64,000 bases of DNA from Prostheceraeus crozeri. Its lineage: Eukaryota > Platyhelminthes > Polycladida > Euryleptidae. Numbering within the stretch: the first letter of the stretch is position 1; each line of letters opens with the position of its first letter. The notes beneath the pieces are model-generated. The model was given only the letters and a program-made list of their open reading frames with translations, searched no databases and was not told where the DNA came from. Shown here one piece after another: positions 44,913-55,905 of this stretch. Location of the stretch: the NCBI GenBank assembly GCA_907163375.1, contig CAJQUW010015437.1:1178001-1242000 (forward strand), in the 5' to 3' direction. The translations under genes and the position numbers were made by a program.

Positions 44913-47900
44913 CTGAGGAGGAATGAATGGATTTGGCATGTCTTCCAGCAACAAAATAATCAATCTCTACCATATAGTAAGGCACAACACAATCTGTTTA
45001 TTACAACCATTGGGCCGATATTCAAAGTCACGTACTAAGGAGTACTTAGTACTTAACTAAGGAGAATAAGTAGGTGTGTGTTAAAGTTGATTCATTTCAG
45101 TCACTTAAGATCTCCCATCCCAATCGTCAGCATAAGTTAGTCGCCGTGCCAGGAAAAGTTATACGTGATGTTTCGTGATGTGCAATATTCGCGACTTTCA
45201 TGAGTAGATACGTAACAAACTACCGAAGGTGATATCCGTACTCCTCAACGGTGAGGTCAGAAAATTCATAGTTTAAAAATATGTGTCTTTATATTTTATA
45301 CCATAGAAATTTAGTTGTACAGTTGCTATGAAAATAATTTAACTGCATGCATAGACGCAGGCGAGAGTAATGCCACTCGAGTCAAGTCAAAATAGAAAAA
45401 GCCACAATGTAGAAAGTAAAGTTTATTCCGAGCTTTCGATCGCTATTCAAGCGTCATAATCATGGATAAAGATACAAATGGCAGGACACAATATTAATAT
45501 GACAGCGGCAACTCAACAAAAGGGAGAGGTGATGGGATAATTGACAAAACAGACGGACAGAACAGTGAAGGGAATCAGGTGGGAAATCTAACACCTCTCG
45601 ATACCAAGTGGGCTATATGAGGATTTAGGGAGATAACGCCTTAATTCAAATTGACAACATTCATGTGTTGCGACTTAATTAGCGAGGACTCTATCACCTT
45701 ACGAGTGTGTAAGTCTGGACACTTATGAACAATCGATCGAACAACTTCCGATCGAACTCAATGGATCCGTTCCCTGAAAGTGCTCGTAGTGCCCTGCAAA
45801 GTGCCATCCAAGAAGCCAAGGCCAAGTGTTACTTCTACTTCTTCGAGCTACGTAAGGCCCGTCGCAACTTCAAATGTTCTGTCCACTCCCCTGCCCTTCT
45901 TGACGGCGTTGAAGAAACTGTCCGCTTTCTTAGCAATAAGAAGGTATCTACCCTCCGTTCCCGCCTTGAGTCTCAAGTCGTCCATTTGTGTGATTCGAGC
46001 ACCTGGAGCAAATTCAGTAAGAACAATAACGTAATAAATTATACTTCGTATTCTCCCACTAAGTATGAACGTGAAGTTCTTGGTTTCGATTTAAAATTTG
46101 CTCTTCCCGCTAATCTAAGACATTTCCCACATTTTGTTCGTAATTTTGATATTTAGTATAATAATTCCACTAGCAATGGATACTTGTCATCTGTCATTAG
46201 CTCCGTTTTTAATGATCTTTCCTCTCAGTCTGCTTTTCCCAAACGTTATCTTGACGCCCTTATTTCTCTTAAACAAAACAAGCGTATTAAAATTTCCCAG
46301 GCTGATAAAGGAGGTAACATAGTTCTGGATACTGCTGATTATAGTGACAAACTTCTTAGCATCTTTTATGATAGTTCCAAATATAAACTCATTTCTTCTA
46401 ACCCTCAGTCCAAAATACAGTCTGATTTCAATCGTGGCCTTAAGCTTCTTAGTGAAGAGTACCCGCAGTTTAAATCTTTCATCATGTCCTTCAAATCCAT
46501 TTTGCCTTCCATACCGCATGCGTATGGCCTTCCCAAGGTCCATAAGCCGAATTGTCCGTTGCGCCCTATAGTCTCTTTTGTCAATTCTCCCTCCTATCGT
46601 CTTGCTAAGAAACTCGCTTCTTTAATGACTCCTCTTTTAGGCAAATTTCCGCCTTCCCATCTCAAACATAGTGGTGACCTCCTTTCCAGGCTTGAGTCCC
46701 TTTCATTGGATCCCTCGGATAGATTCATTTCTTTAGACGCTGTTTCTCTTTTTACGAACGTGAACGTCCCGCTAGAACCCACCTTAGAATTTCTCGCTCG
46801 TCGATTACCCTCTATTGACCATCAGCTTCCTATTCCTATTGCTTGCCTTTTGTCTTTGATTAAACTAACCGCTTCTAATAGCTTTTTTAGCTGTGGAGAA
46901 GCTTTTTATGAGCAGATTTTCGGCTTTTCCATGGGAAATCCCTTTTCTGCAGTTTTAGCGAACCTCTTCTTAGAACATGTCGAAAGTGAACTCCTCTCTA
47001 CCTTTACTGGTGTGAAACCTTTGTTTTTTGTTCGCTATGTTGATGATATTTTAGCCTTAGTTCCTAGCAACTTTAACCTTGATTCTTTTCTCGTGTTTTT
47101 GAACTCTCTATATCCCTCTCTCTCTTTCACGCATGAATGGGAAACTAATTCACGCATCCCCTTTCTAGATGCTCTCATTCTACGTACCCCTAATCAGTTG
47201 TCTTTTAAACTTTTTCGCAAACCCACCCACACCGATTCCTATCTCCACTATTTTTCTCATGATGCCCTTTCTGTAAAAATTAGTGTTGCGTAAGGCTTGT
47301 TTTTACGCGCTCTTAGAATTTGTAGTCCGGAACACCTAAAAACCGAGTTTGATCATATTTGTAATGCTTTATCGAAATTAGCCTATCCCCCATCTGTAGT
47401 CTTGTACAAAGCTCAACAGAGAGCCAAATGTTCTTTCTAAAACTCTAGGTCTCTTGTTGAAACGGAGAAAAATTAGTTTTTTTAGCGTTACTTATGTTCC
47501 TTCTCTTGACACTGAAGTTCATTCTAGATTGCGTAAAACGTTGAATTGTAATTTTGCTTCTTCATACCCCAATTAGATTAAGTCTTTTGTCGTTTCGAAT
47601 GCTTCCAGACAGAATGTCACTGCTGGTATTTATCGCGTGGATTGTAATAACTGACAAATTTTATATCGGTGAAACTGGCCGCAGTTTTGTAATAGAATTA
47701 GAGAACACAAAGTAGTCATTAAGAATAGGAATTTCAATAACGCTATACAGGATGGTCGCCAACAGGAGGTTCTTCATACTTGAGTTGATGCTTAAAAACA
47801 GCTTTCGTCTCTCCTTGAAATTTATTGACCAGATTAAAATAATTAATTAAAAGATATGTATATACATATCTTTTAATTAATTATTTTAATCTGGTCAATA

Positions 47901-50268
47901 AATTTCAAGGAGAGACGAAAGCTGTTTTTAAGCATCAACTCAATAACGCTATGTTTGCCCACTCTTTTGATTGTAATCATTCTTTCAATTTTGACAATAG
48001 TAGGATTGTTCATAAGTGTCCAGACTTACACACTCGTAAGGTGATAGAGTCCTCGCTATTAAGTCGCAACACATGAATGTTGTCAATTTGAATTAAGGCG
48101 TTATCTCCCTAAATCCTCATGTAGCCCACTTGGTATCGAGAGGTGTTAGATTTCCCACCTGATTCCCTTCACTGTTCTGTCCGTCTGTTTTGTCAATTAT
48201 CCCATCACCTCTCCCTTTTGTTGAGTTGCCGCTGTCGTATAAATATTGTGTCCTGCCATTTGTATCTTTATCCATGATTATGACGCTTGAATAGCGATCG
48301 AAAGCTCGGAATAAACTTTACTTTCTACATTGTGGCTTTTTCTATTTTAACAGCATGTAGGTTTAACTTTTTTGGGCCTTGCCCTAGCGTCGCACAACTT
48401 GGTTGCATGATTGTTTTATGCGCAGACCAAATATTCTACTGATGCATACAACACAACATCAAGGACGGAGGACCGTCACTGTATTTGAAGGACGAGTAAA
48501 TTGTGGCCGAATACGGCTGACAGTGACTTGTGGGTGCAACTTGCAAGTTTTGACCAATTTTTTCCTTCTATTCAGTGGTAGATGAAAGTATATAGGTGAC
48601 ATCATGAAACAGAGAAATGTCACGGAGATGAAAGCTAGTGGCAGATGAGGTGCAGATAGACCGAAAAACGATCAGATAACGTAAATATATTAAGACCGGA
48701 TGAGTGCTGGAGGCGGAGGTCTTCGATAGTTGAGCGGAGGAGTACATGTATTACTTTCAACAGTGACCTTTTAAACTCATGGAATTAAGGAAACTGGTAA
48801 TCACTAGATCAAGAAAGCATCAAATGGATTTATCAGACAGAACCTTATTTCTGGGACATCGAGGCAAATACCATTTGGCATTTTTAAAAAATTTTCCTTG
48901 TCTACCTTGCCACGAAGTCGCAATGGCAACCTAACTTTGTTTGTACCTCTGTAAGTCCAAGTTGCAACGTACCAAGTAATTAGATATCAGACCTATTTAA
49001 GCGCAAGACATTACAGTTTATAAAAATTAATAAATGCGATACAATACCAAATTTAATCGAGGAAATTATCATGAAAAATGCTCGTTGTACAGCAGCATTG
49101 TTCTGTCCAGTCCAACTAACCAAGCTAACCGCAACTTCATCTACATTGCCTTGATCCCATCAACGTAGGGGCCTTTTTCTACATCAGTGCTTTAGAAAAT
49201 AGCGGGCAAAAATGAATTACGAAAGATAAAAGCTGTATATTCGAAGAAGAAATGCAGGTTTTCCCACACAAATTTATTTCCATGTCACAAAAATCCAAGA
49301 TAAGGAATGAAGTTTCAAAAACCGTCAGTTTGCTTCGAAGAGACGTCATAAATACTACTGCTAGATCGCACATGTTCTTCATGATATTTCATGGTAATCG
49401 TGATAATGCATGCAAATAAATGAATAAGCAAGCAGGTTCAATTATCTATCATTCCACAGAAATTTATTATGAATTTTATCTAAATTGGTTTTTTTATTGA
49501 AATTGGTTGGCGTATCTTGAAATAAAATACTTTAACACCAACTTTTGTTCCCATGCATAGACGCACAGATTGATTGAAATTGGTTCCGCCATCTATGGCT
49601 TTTGAAATTGCATGACTTACGGTATCTTGAACTTGCATTCGCTAGGATTGAAATAACTCAGAAAAACCTGTATGTCTCAAAAATGGCACTTTTGTTGTAC
49701 AGTGTGTTGCTCGCATCATTCAATGATTGGATGGAAATTTTGAACACCGATGATGAGCGGTTATTTATTATTACATTATTAGCGGATTATCGGACTCACC
49801 AATAGCGGCTAGCTTTCTGCCACGCATCCAAACGCCCACGTCACTCGTCACTTCAGCGGGTGGAAGGTTTAGATTGAGTTGATCATCAGCGCACATTCTC
49901 ACAATTGTCTGTTGCAAAGCTTCTACATAGGCCCTTACGGCTCGCCCGGGAAAGTGATGGCGCAATTGCAGCATAGGATAAGCAACTAATTGACCTGGTC
50001 CATGGAAAGTCAAGAGTCCTCCACGATCACAGCGATGAAAATCCGCACCGAGAGAGCGCAATCTGGCTTGACCTGACTCTGAAGTGTCATTGGTAGAATC
50101 TTGATAGCGTTGACCGGCTGTATAAACAGGAGAATGTTCTAACAGGAGTAGTCGCTGAATGGAAGGATCTTCAGGATTCGCTTGAAGTCGAGATAAAACC
50201 GACGCTTGAGCCATGAGCCCCTCAGCGAACGATATGCGACCAAGATAGAGAGCTTTAAGGCAGGACAT
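44626..50268 (-). CDS. LIPT2: lipoyl(octanoyl) transferase 2, mitochondrial
   Basis: Moves octanoyl groups from acyl carrier protein to lipoyl domains, chiefly glycine-cleavage H protein, in mitochondrial lipoate synthesis. Exon 1 is 50268-49800 and exon 2 is 44912-44626. The join G|GTGAGT to CCTCCTCAG|GT is phase 1 and completes AAIG-VAVKRYLSSHG. The predicted protein is 251 aa, near family length. The LipB signature is present as CDRGGLLTFHGPGQLVAYPM, with the active-site Lys in GRKLAAIG and the catalytic Cys in HIVPCGLVGRKATSF. No obvious targeting peptide precedes MSCLKALYLGRISF. An AG acceptor sits 1 nt before the ATG. The 4,887-bp intron holds a Penelope-like element on the opposite strand. 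Confidence 0.95.
45390..45734 (-). repeat. left 345-bp inverted repeat of Penelope-like element
   Basis: Near-exact reverse complement of 48004-48348. Confidence 0.92.
45725..48074 (+). pseudogene. Penelope-like RT with C-terminal GIY-YIG, stop-broken
   Basis: One frame runs from 45725 past an in-frame TAG at about 46154 and through 46184-47293. It shows ISQADKGGNIVLD (DKG motif), HAYGLPKVHKPNCPLRPIVS, FISLDAVSLFTNVNV, FGFSMGNPFSAVLANLFLEH, the catalytic FVRYVDDILAL and RIPFLDALILR, then RKPTHTDSYLHY. A TAA at about 47291 is followed in frame by GLFLRALRICSPEHLKTEF. After a frameshift near 47430 the GIY-YIG remnant (GIYRVDCNN, then a broken KFYIGETGRSF-like stretch and RIREHK at 47625-47712) is split by the palindrome. 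It resumes at 47950 with FAHSFDCNHSFNFDNSRIVH and ends SRNT at 48074 inside the right repeat. Damaged, but more complete than the copy at 13110. Confidence 0.88.
47781..47943. repeat. perfect 163-bp palindrome inserted in the Penelope-like endonuclease
   Basis: The arms are exact inverse copies by eye, from TTGAGTTGATGCTTAAAAAC to GTTTTTAAGCATCAACTCAA, centred on GATATGTATATACATATC with essentially no loop. TCAATAACGCTAT is directly repeated at 47734-47746 and 47940-47952 around the insertion. An additional 34 bp lies between the left repeat and the palindrome. There is no coding potential. Confidence 0.85.
48004..48348 (+). repeat. right 345-bp inverted repeat of Penelope-like element
   Basis: Sense copy. 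It holds the last codons of the endonuclease, the hammerhead-like stem with CGAAAGCTCGG, and an AATAAA at 48310. Confidence 0.92.
48349..49799. other. LIPT2 intron remainder
   Basis: No exon, repeat pair or RNA gene recognised. Confidence 0.45.
49800..50268 (-). CDS. LIPT2: LIPT2 exon 1
   Basis: ATG at 50268-50266. It carries most of the LipB fold, including the RGG-x-x-T-x-HGPGQ signature and the catalytic Lys. Donor ATTG|GTGAGT. Confidence 0.95.
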
Positions 50269-50284
50269 TCTGCAGAGAGGAATA
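50269..50284 (-). promoter_or_regulatory. 3' splice site directly before LIPT2 ATG
   Basis: Minus strand TATTCCTCTCTGCAG, then A, then ATG. Together with the same arrangement at kanadaptin it suggests spliced-leader addition or a 5'UTR intron. Confidence 0.6.
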
Positions 50285-50326
50285 ATGAGAAATCAAAATT
50301 TAGGTATTATTCCAAACTTTACCATA

Positions 50327-51689
50327 GGGTCATTCCATGTCAAATCTTCAAAAAAAATTGAATTTTTTAATCCACCACCTCAGATTTTGCACATATTTGG
50401 TTCATAGGTAGGACTTGGTCTCATTAGAAGAAATCCAGATTTGTTTGCTCCGGTTCGTCGCAGTTCCTGAGTTGCAGGGTCTCAAAGATGCCTATGTCGC
50501 TTTGTATTGGACTACAGATTTTCCCTAGCAATATCCCAAAACGATGACAGGAAATAAGGAAAATACACCCAAGGGTGCGGGTAGCCTAATACAGCAAGTA
50601 TCAACTAGACAACAGCCCATCCTTGTGCTGCAGACCCTGATATGCTTCTTTGGATGATGGTATACAGGAACACTCCGCTAAACCGACAAGAGACATGATT
50701 GCGTCTATGGAAAGGTCCTATTGAGCTCCATAACCCTGATTCCCTTCCTTTTGTGAATGAAGATTACCCTGTCACCGATAGATCCACTCAACATCATCAG
50801 GGACGCGATCACTATCGCCGCCTCTGGCGTCTTGCTTGCTGGGACGTCAGCCTCATTCAGCACTAATAACATTGGTAAACAGCCATCTTGCGTTGTTAAT
50901 TTCATCCATTTCTATGGTTTATGAACTGTGAAAACCATCTCTAGATCATGTGAATATCATCTGAAAGCTGTCACCCCATCTCAATGAGTCATTGACATGA
51001 TTCCGTTGTAGAAGATCTTGGGACGAAAAATAGTGTCTTAAAATAGTGCAAGACTAATCATGAAGAAGCCAATTGGTGTGAAGTAATGTATTTTCATCCT
51101 ATGTAGCAGAACAGACATGAAAAGGCGCTCAGAATGACCACTCGTGGATTATTGATTTAAAAGTAGTATGAAAAAGCTTAATTTGAAAATTGTCGTTTTT
51201 TGTCCGTATCTCCAAAGGAAGCCAAAAAAAAACACAGAAGTCTCTTGACACTAATTTGACTCGCATGTATTAATGATGCTATAAAAATTTCATTGAAGTT
51301 TGAGGTGGGCCTTTTTGGGCATTCAGCTTCAAAGTTTGCGATTTTCGCAATTTTTGCAAAGAAAATCACCCAATTTGAACGTCGATATCTATGTCATAAA
51401 CAGCACAAATGTAAAATTGATTGTGTGGGGCAATAAAGCATCTCATCAGCAACTGTACAAAGTATGGTGAAGCTAGCTTCATAAGAAAAAAATGTAGACG
51501 CATTTTAGTCCTTGGTAAGGACCGCTGCTACGGAAATCTGTCGTCCAATACAAAGCGACATAGGCAACTTTGAGACCCTGCAACTTAGGAACTACGACGA
51601 ATCGGAACAAGTCCTACCTATGAACCGAATAAGAACAAAATCTGAGATGGTGGGTTAAACGGCCTTGACGATTTGACATGGAATGACCC
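50327..51689. mobile_element. non-autonomous transposon with about 200-bp terminal inverted repeats
   Basis: The left end GGGTCATTCCATGTCAAATC is mirrored by GATTTGACATGGAATGACCC. Homology between the two ends continues for about 200 bp: CAGATTTTG/CAAAATCTGAG, CCTATGTCGCTTTGTATTGG/CCAATACAAAGCGACATAGG and GCAGGGTCTCAAAG/CTTTGAGACCCTGC. The 4-bp flanks are CATA and CATC. The core has no transposase. A 4-bp target duplication and this terminus would suit a Sola-type element, but I hold the superfamily open. Confidence 0.7.
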
Positions 51690-51693
51690 CATC

Positions 51694-53526
51694 ATGAAAT
51701 ACCTAATTATCAATTGCGACTGACTAATAAAATCACACAGTGGAAAGGAAGTCAGGTAGTTGATCATTTTCTTCGCTATCATGAATAGAACCTTCGGTTT
51801 TGTATTTATTTGTTCTTCAACTTCTGATATTCCTTGTACCAACTCGTCACATCCCTTCCACCACCGACATGGATCATTGTTATCACATACAACGAATTAA
51901 ATAGTATCTTCTTCCTCTCTGCCACGACTGAAAGCGTCAAAGCCTGAAGTAAATTATGTGTCTACATGCAAGCTGCAAACACAAATATTGTCCTGGAAGC
52001 AATCAGTGAAGTGTGATTTCAATCATACTATTAATCACAACCCACCTAGTGGCTGTACTTGTGATGTGGCACGTTTGTCGTAAAACATAGAATGTTACAC
52101 ACATGCATTTGAGCTATATTATGAATCCAGTCGACTCTTCGATATCGATTCACATTTGGATGAACGCTTTTTTGTTCCTCGACTATTGAATTCCTCTTTA
52201 CCCTACTTTTGAGTTCACTGATACCCTACTAACAGCTGAAACAAACATAATAATGGTTCTAATCTGTGTGTGATTCGAGTCCAGTAAATTCAGGCTAATT
52301 TTCCTCTGACATGTGAATAGAAAACATGCCATGGTGCTGAGCCGAGTATATTTTTACTCACCCCTGCCCCACCCAAGGTGCGGGGCCATACTAGTAAGCA
52401 AGGTTTGGGGCAGCATTCATACACTTGCAACTTTCAACAGATTAGGGTTAGCAACCTCTAGCCAGAGCGGTGACACCTCCAGAATCCAGGCGTGGTCAGA
52501 CTAGAACCTTTTGCCATCTACACTTCTGCACCGAAATGCGGCATTTTAGCAACTCTTTTATCCTACAACCGTCAGTTAAAAGCGGCTGATTGTTTCATCA
52601 CGGCCTCGCTTAAGGCTAAGATATTATGCAATCAACTGGGTTAGGTTAAATTTTCTCCAGCCGGCGCATCTCTAGCGGAAAGCTTTATTCATTTGACATT
52701 TTCTTCAAAAGCTTACATTTCCTCCTGTCACTATGTTCGTGAGTCAGAATTACTAAATCGCATCTCCCTGAGTGAAGATAGATCACGCGTTTTAGCATTG
52801 ATCTTTCTTTCTGTACAGCAGTTCTTGGCTAGGATATCTTCATTCAGGGTTTCCCGCCTGAATATTTGTGTAAGACATTATTAAAAGTACCACGTATTCG
52901 GATATCAGTGAATAGCAGGAAAAATCATTCGTTGGAAACCTGTTTAATCAATAAACTCCACCATTATTTCGCTATCCGGCTTTGCCAAGATAAAAAATAG
53001 GACTGACTAACTGACTGCATAATGATGATACACGTAAACAATTGTTGAAATTTGAATTCATCGGCTTACGAGAATTTCGCAAATCTTGATGAAGTTGATG
53101 GTCGTTACTCACGTCTCCAATGTAAAGCACAGTTGACACGTACCAGTTATCATCTCTAAGTCTTGGATTAATTTTTTTAGACAGTTACCCTTCATATTTG
53201 ATGTCCATAGACACTCAATAATGCGCAGTTTTGTGATAAATCATGTGCGAAAAAAATTCCAAAGAGGAGTTGAATCCTGTTTACTACTTTTCCTGTGACA
53301 ATTTATAAAGATGTTTCACATTATACTTGCAAAATGAACTCTACTACATGATCTGCATGAATTGAATCATCAATTGCGATAGACGCAATGACATGAGGAT
53401 TTGCAGTGACATTGATCATCAGGATTAATCTAACTTAATACTGCTGACATAAATTAAGTAACGTCTAAGCAACCTAATAAAGATTTTATGAAATGAAATG
53501 TGGTTTTGCCGAGAACAAACAAAATC
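51694..53526. other. gene-free stretch upstream of LIPT2
   Basis: Contains a GC-richer patch at about 52330-52510 that could be a SINE relic. No coding exon recognised. Confidence 0.4.
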
Positions 53527-53746
53527 TAAGGGCCGTATCCAATACACGCACTAAAGATCGCGATATGCTAACTTTGAAGTAGGTCACTAACTTTGGTATT
53601 CAATACGCAAACTACACTAAGTTAAGTGAAGTGCGCGCTAAGTTTTCTATTGATCAAGTTAGACTCCTCTGATGTTGTCTAAAATCACATAGCAGTGGTT
53701 TACAGTGTTTTCATTGGATGACTTGGATTGTGGTTGATACTCAAAT

Positions 53747-54831
53747 ATGGCTCGTTTCATGGAGAGAGCGGAGACCAAGAAATATCAGCGCATATTTGAT
53801 CCTGTACAACGACTGACAAGAGTTGAATTCCTATCACGTTACCGTCTTTCGAAAGAGTGTGTCATTCAATTATCTGAGATGATAGATTCTAAAAGTCTGC
53901 TTGGCCTACTTTTGGCCGGCCCATTCCGACGCACATTAAAATGTCTGCCTGTCTTCGCTTCTTGGCGTGCGGATCTTTTCAGCAAGTTGTTGGGGATACA
54001 CTTCACATTTCACAGCCTTCTTGTTGTAGAGCTATTTGGAGCGTTGTAGAATCAATCAATGAAGTGGCGAACAATCATATCATATTCCCTACTGAAGATT
54101 CAATTCTATCAATTAAAGCAGATTTTTACTCCATCTCAAAGTTTCCAAAAGTCATAGGTTGTATTGATGGCACACATATACGAATTATTTCTCCTCATGT
54201 GAATTCGACATCCTTCGTCAACAGAAAAGGTTTTCATAGTATAAACGTAATGGCTGTTTGTGATGCTCGCTGCAAATTCATTTATGTTTCTGCGCGATGG
54301 CCTGGCTCGAGCCATGATAGTTTTATTCTGAAAAGCAGCGCTTTGTGATATATCATGGAATCTCAAGAAAATGAGTACGAAGATTGTGTCATTCTTGGGG
54401 ATAAAGGATATCCCTGTCGACGTTGGTTGATGACTCCTTACTACAATCCAGAGTCGAATTCTGAAAAAAGATTCAATAAATCACTATGCAGAACTCGATC
54501 AAAAATCGAATGTGCATTCGGTATACTGAAAAAAAGATTCAATTGTTTCCATCAAGAACTGCGATTTGCGCCTAGTCGTTGTAGCTCAATCATCACAACA
54601 GGTATAATAATGCACAACATTGCCATGTCATCGAACATTCCTTTGCCTGATGACTCGACCACCGTAAATGTTGAACAGACTGACCAAACCGCTGATTTAC
54701 CTTTGATTACAGATGGTTTGCGTGGAGTTCAACATAGAAGGATGAACAGGGACCAGTTTTTTCCTGAATATTCCAATACCATAACTTTGAGCAAATGTCT
54801 ACCCTCGATACACTGTATACTTGCACAATGA
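53747..54831 (+). pseudogene. Harbinger (HARBI1-like) nuclease with one frameshift and one stop
   Basis: Starts at ATG 53747 (MARFMERAETKKYQRIFDPV). The frame changes near 53935, and 53941 onward continues CLRFLACGSFQQVVGDTLHI and CCRAIWSVVESI. The catalytic core includes KVIGCIDGTHIRI (Asp 1), ARWPGSSHDSFIL, VILGDKGYPCRRW (Asp 2) and TRSKIECAFGILKKRF (Glu). A TGA at 54346-54348 interrupts the same frame between SSAL and the next segment. These two lesions are all that separates it from an open nuclease of about 360 residues, so inactivation is recent or partly a sequencing matter. Confidence 0.9.
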
Positions 54832-55080
54832 ATATTATTGGACTTGTTTTGTGTGGTATCAGCTAGATTTTCTCTTCATACAGAGTCTGTCGCCCCAATT
54901 AGTAGATTCATATACCTTTCTAAATTTTATTTGTTACATCCACAAATAGAAGAGAAAGCGCCGATACATTCCAGACAAATGTTATATTATTAGTTAGTGG
55001 TTAAGTTTATTAACGAAGGAATGTGTCATAATAGATGGAACTTCAGGTTGTACATGTAATTGCCGGTCCAAAAGACACTC

Positions 55081-55668
55081 CTACTTTTTGTAGCACTCAA
55101 TCTGTCTTTGTAATTTCTCTTTTTCGAGTAGGAGAACCTCTCTTTGCAAATTGTGTAGAGAATATTTTTCACTCTTCAGCCTTCTTCTCTTTGTAGGTGG
55201 TTCCTCATCACTGTCGATATTCATGTCGATATCGATGGTCTGCTGTGAAGTTGTTGGCAATCCATGTTCATCCTCATGAATCCCATGAAACGATGGATCA
55301 TCGGCGAATATGTCTGCCATCACGTTTTCTTCCTCTGTCAACAAACTTGCATTGACACCTCCACCGGTCTTCTTCTGCTCCTTCTTTTCATCTCGAACTT
55401 TCCTCTTGACATTTGACTTCATATTCTGCAGTTTCTTCTTGATATCACTTACAGTTCTCTTGTGAACACCTAAAGCATTTACTTTGTTGCTAACTTCGAA
55501 CCAAGAAGATTTCTTCTCGTCCGCATTCTTGAATGATAGCGGAGCATCAATTAATTCCTTGTTTTCTTTATGCCATTCAGTTATAACATTTTCTTCTTCT
55601 TTCGTGAAGAATATTCTCTTCTGAGACTTGGGTCTATTTTCCTTTCCAACGTCAACGCTTTGCTCCAT
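55081..55668 (-). CDS. Harbinger Myb/SANT-like accessory protein
   Basis: 195 residues, intact. The N-terminal trihelical DNA-binding region has KRIFFTKEEENVITEWHKEN, then SSWFEVSNKVNALGVHKR and VSDIKKKLQNMKSNVKRKV, like the Myb/SANT-like domains of Harbinger-encoded proteins and NAIF1. A basic patch TKRRRLK precedes a C-terminal leucine-rich coiled coil (LQREVLLLEKEKLQRQIE). In other Harbinger elements this protein assists nuclear import and end binding by the nuclease. I chose ATG at 55668 because upstream in-frame codons lack the conserved charged start. It converges on the nuclease gene. Confidence 0.85.
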   Translation of the reverse strand: MEQSVDVGKENRPKSQKRIFFTKEEENVITEWHKENKELIDAPLSFKNADEKKSSWFEVSNKVNALGVHKRTVSDIKKKLQNMKSNVKRKVRDEKKEQKKTGGGVNASLLTEEENVMADIFADDPSFHGIHEDEHGLPTTSQQTIDIDMNIDSDEEPPTKRRRLKSEKYSLHNLQREVLLLEKEKLQRQIECYKK

Positions 55669-55905
55669 CTTCACAAGAAATGAGGATACCGATTTACTGA
55701 TCAAAGTTATTGCGCGCACTAGAGTTGACAGGATCATTCTCAATGTTCATTGGCCGTGCGTGAGTCACTTGGAAACTTGCGATTTAGTCAATGTAGAAAC
55801 CTAGTGCCGGCGTTGAATACGATTTTGATGTTAAGTTAGTGGTTGCCTTAACTGTTTAGTCAAGCAAATGCTTAACTTAAGTACACGAAGTGAATACGGC
55901 CCTAA

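Larger units (their letters stand above)
45390..48348 (+). mobile_element. Penelope-like element with 345-bp inverted terminal repeats
   Basis: The body is flanked by two inverted copies of equal length, 45390-45734 and 48004-48348, differing at only a handful of positions by eye. The right copy is in sense and contains the end of the endonuclease frame. The left is its inverted duplicate and runs into the first ATG of the body. In the sense copy a CGCT-TGAAT-AGCG stem is followed by ATCGAAAGCTCGG and AATAAA. A palindromic insertion sits at 47781-47943. The element lies in the LIPT2 intron on the opposite strand. Confidence 0.9.
53530..55902 (+). mobile_element. PIF/Harbinger transposon, nearly complete
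   Basis: Inverted ends GGGCCGTATCCAATACACG (53530) and GGGCCGTATTCACTTCGTG (inverse, to 55902) are flanked by TAA on both sides (53527-53529 and 55903-55905), the 3-bp TWA duplication typical of the superfamily. It carries the two genes expected of an autonomous Harbinger: a nuclease on the plus strand and a Myb-like protein on the minus strand, convergent with 249 bp between their stops. Subterminal AACTTAAG and TTAAGTTAG motifs recur at both ends. Confidence 0.92.

Noticed and set aside
45009-45065. GGGCCGATATTCAAAG followed by TACTAAGGAGTACTTAG, resembling a Harbinger terminus
   Set aside because: No matching opposite end or 3-bp duplication was found, so it cannot be called an element.
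46154-47293. In-frame stops in the Penelope-like RT as evidence for stop-codon reassignment or readthrough
   Set aside because: The four host genes use standard stops and have none internally, and the same element also has frameshifts. Ordinary decay explains it.
52330-52510. GC-richer block with possible tRNA-like pieces
   Set aside because: No A box and B box in proper order or spacing.
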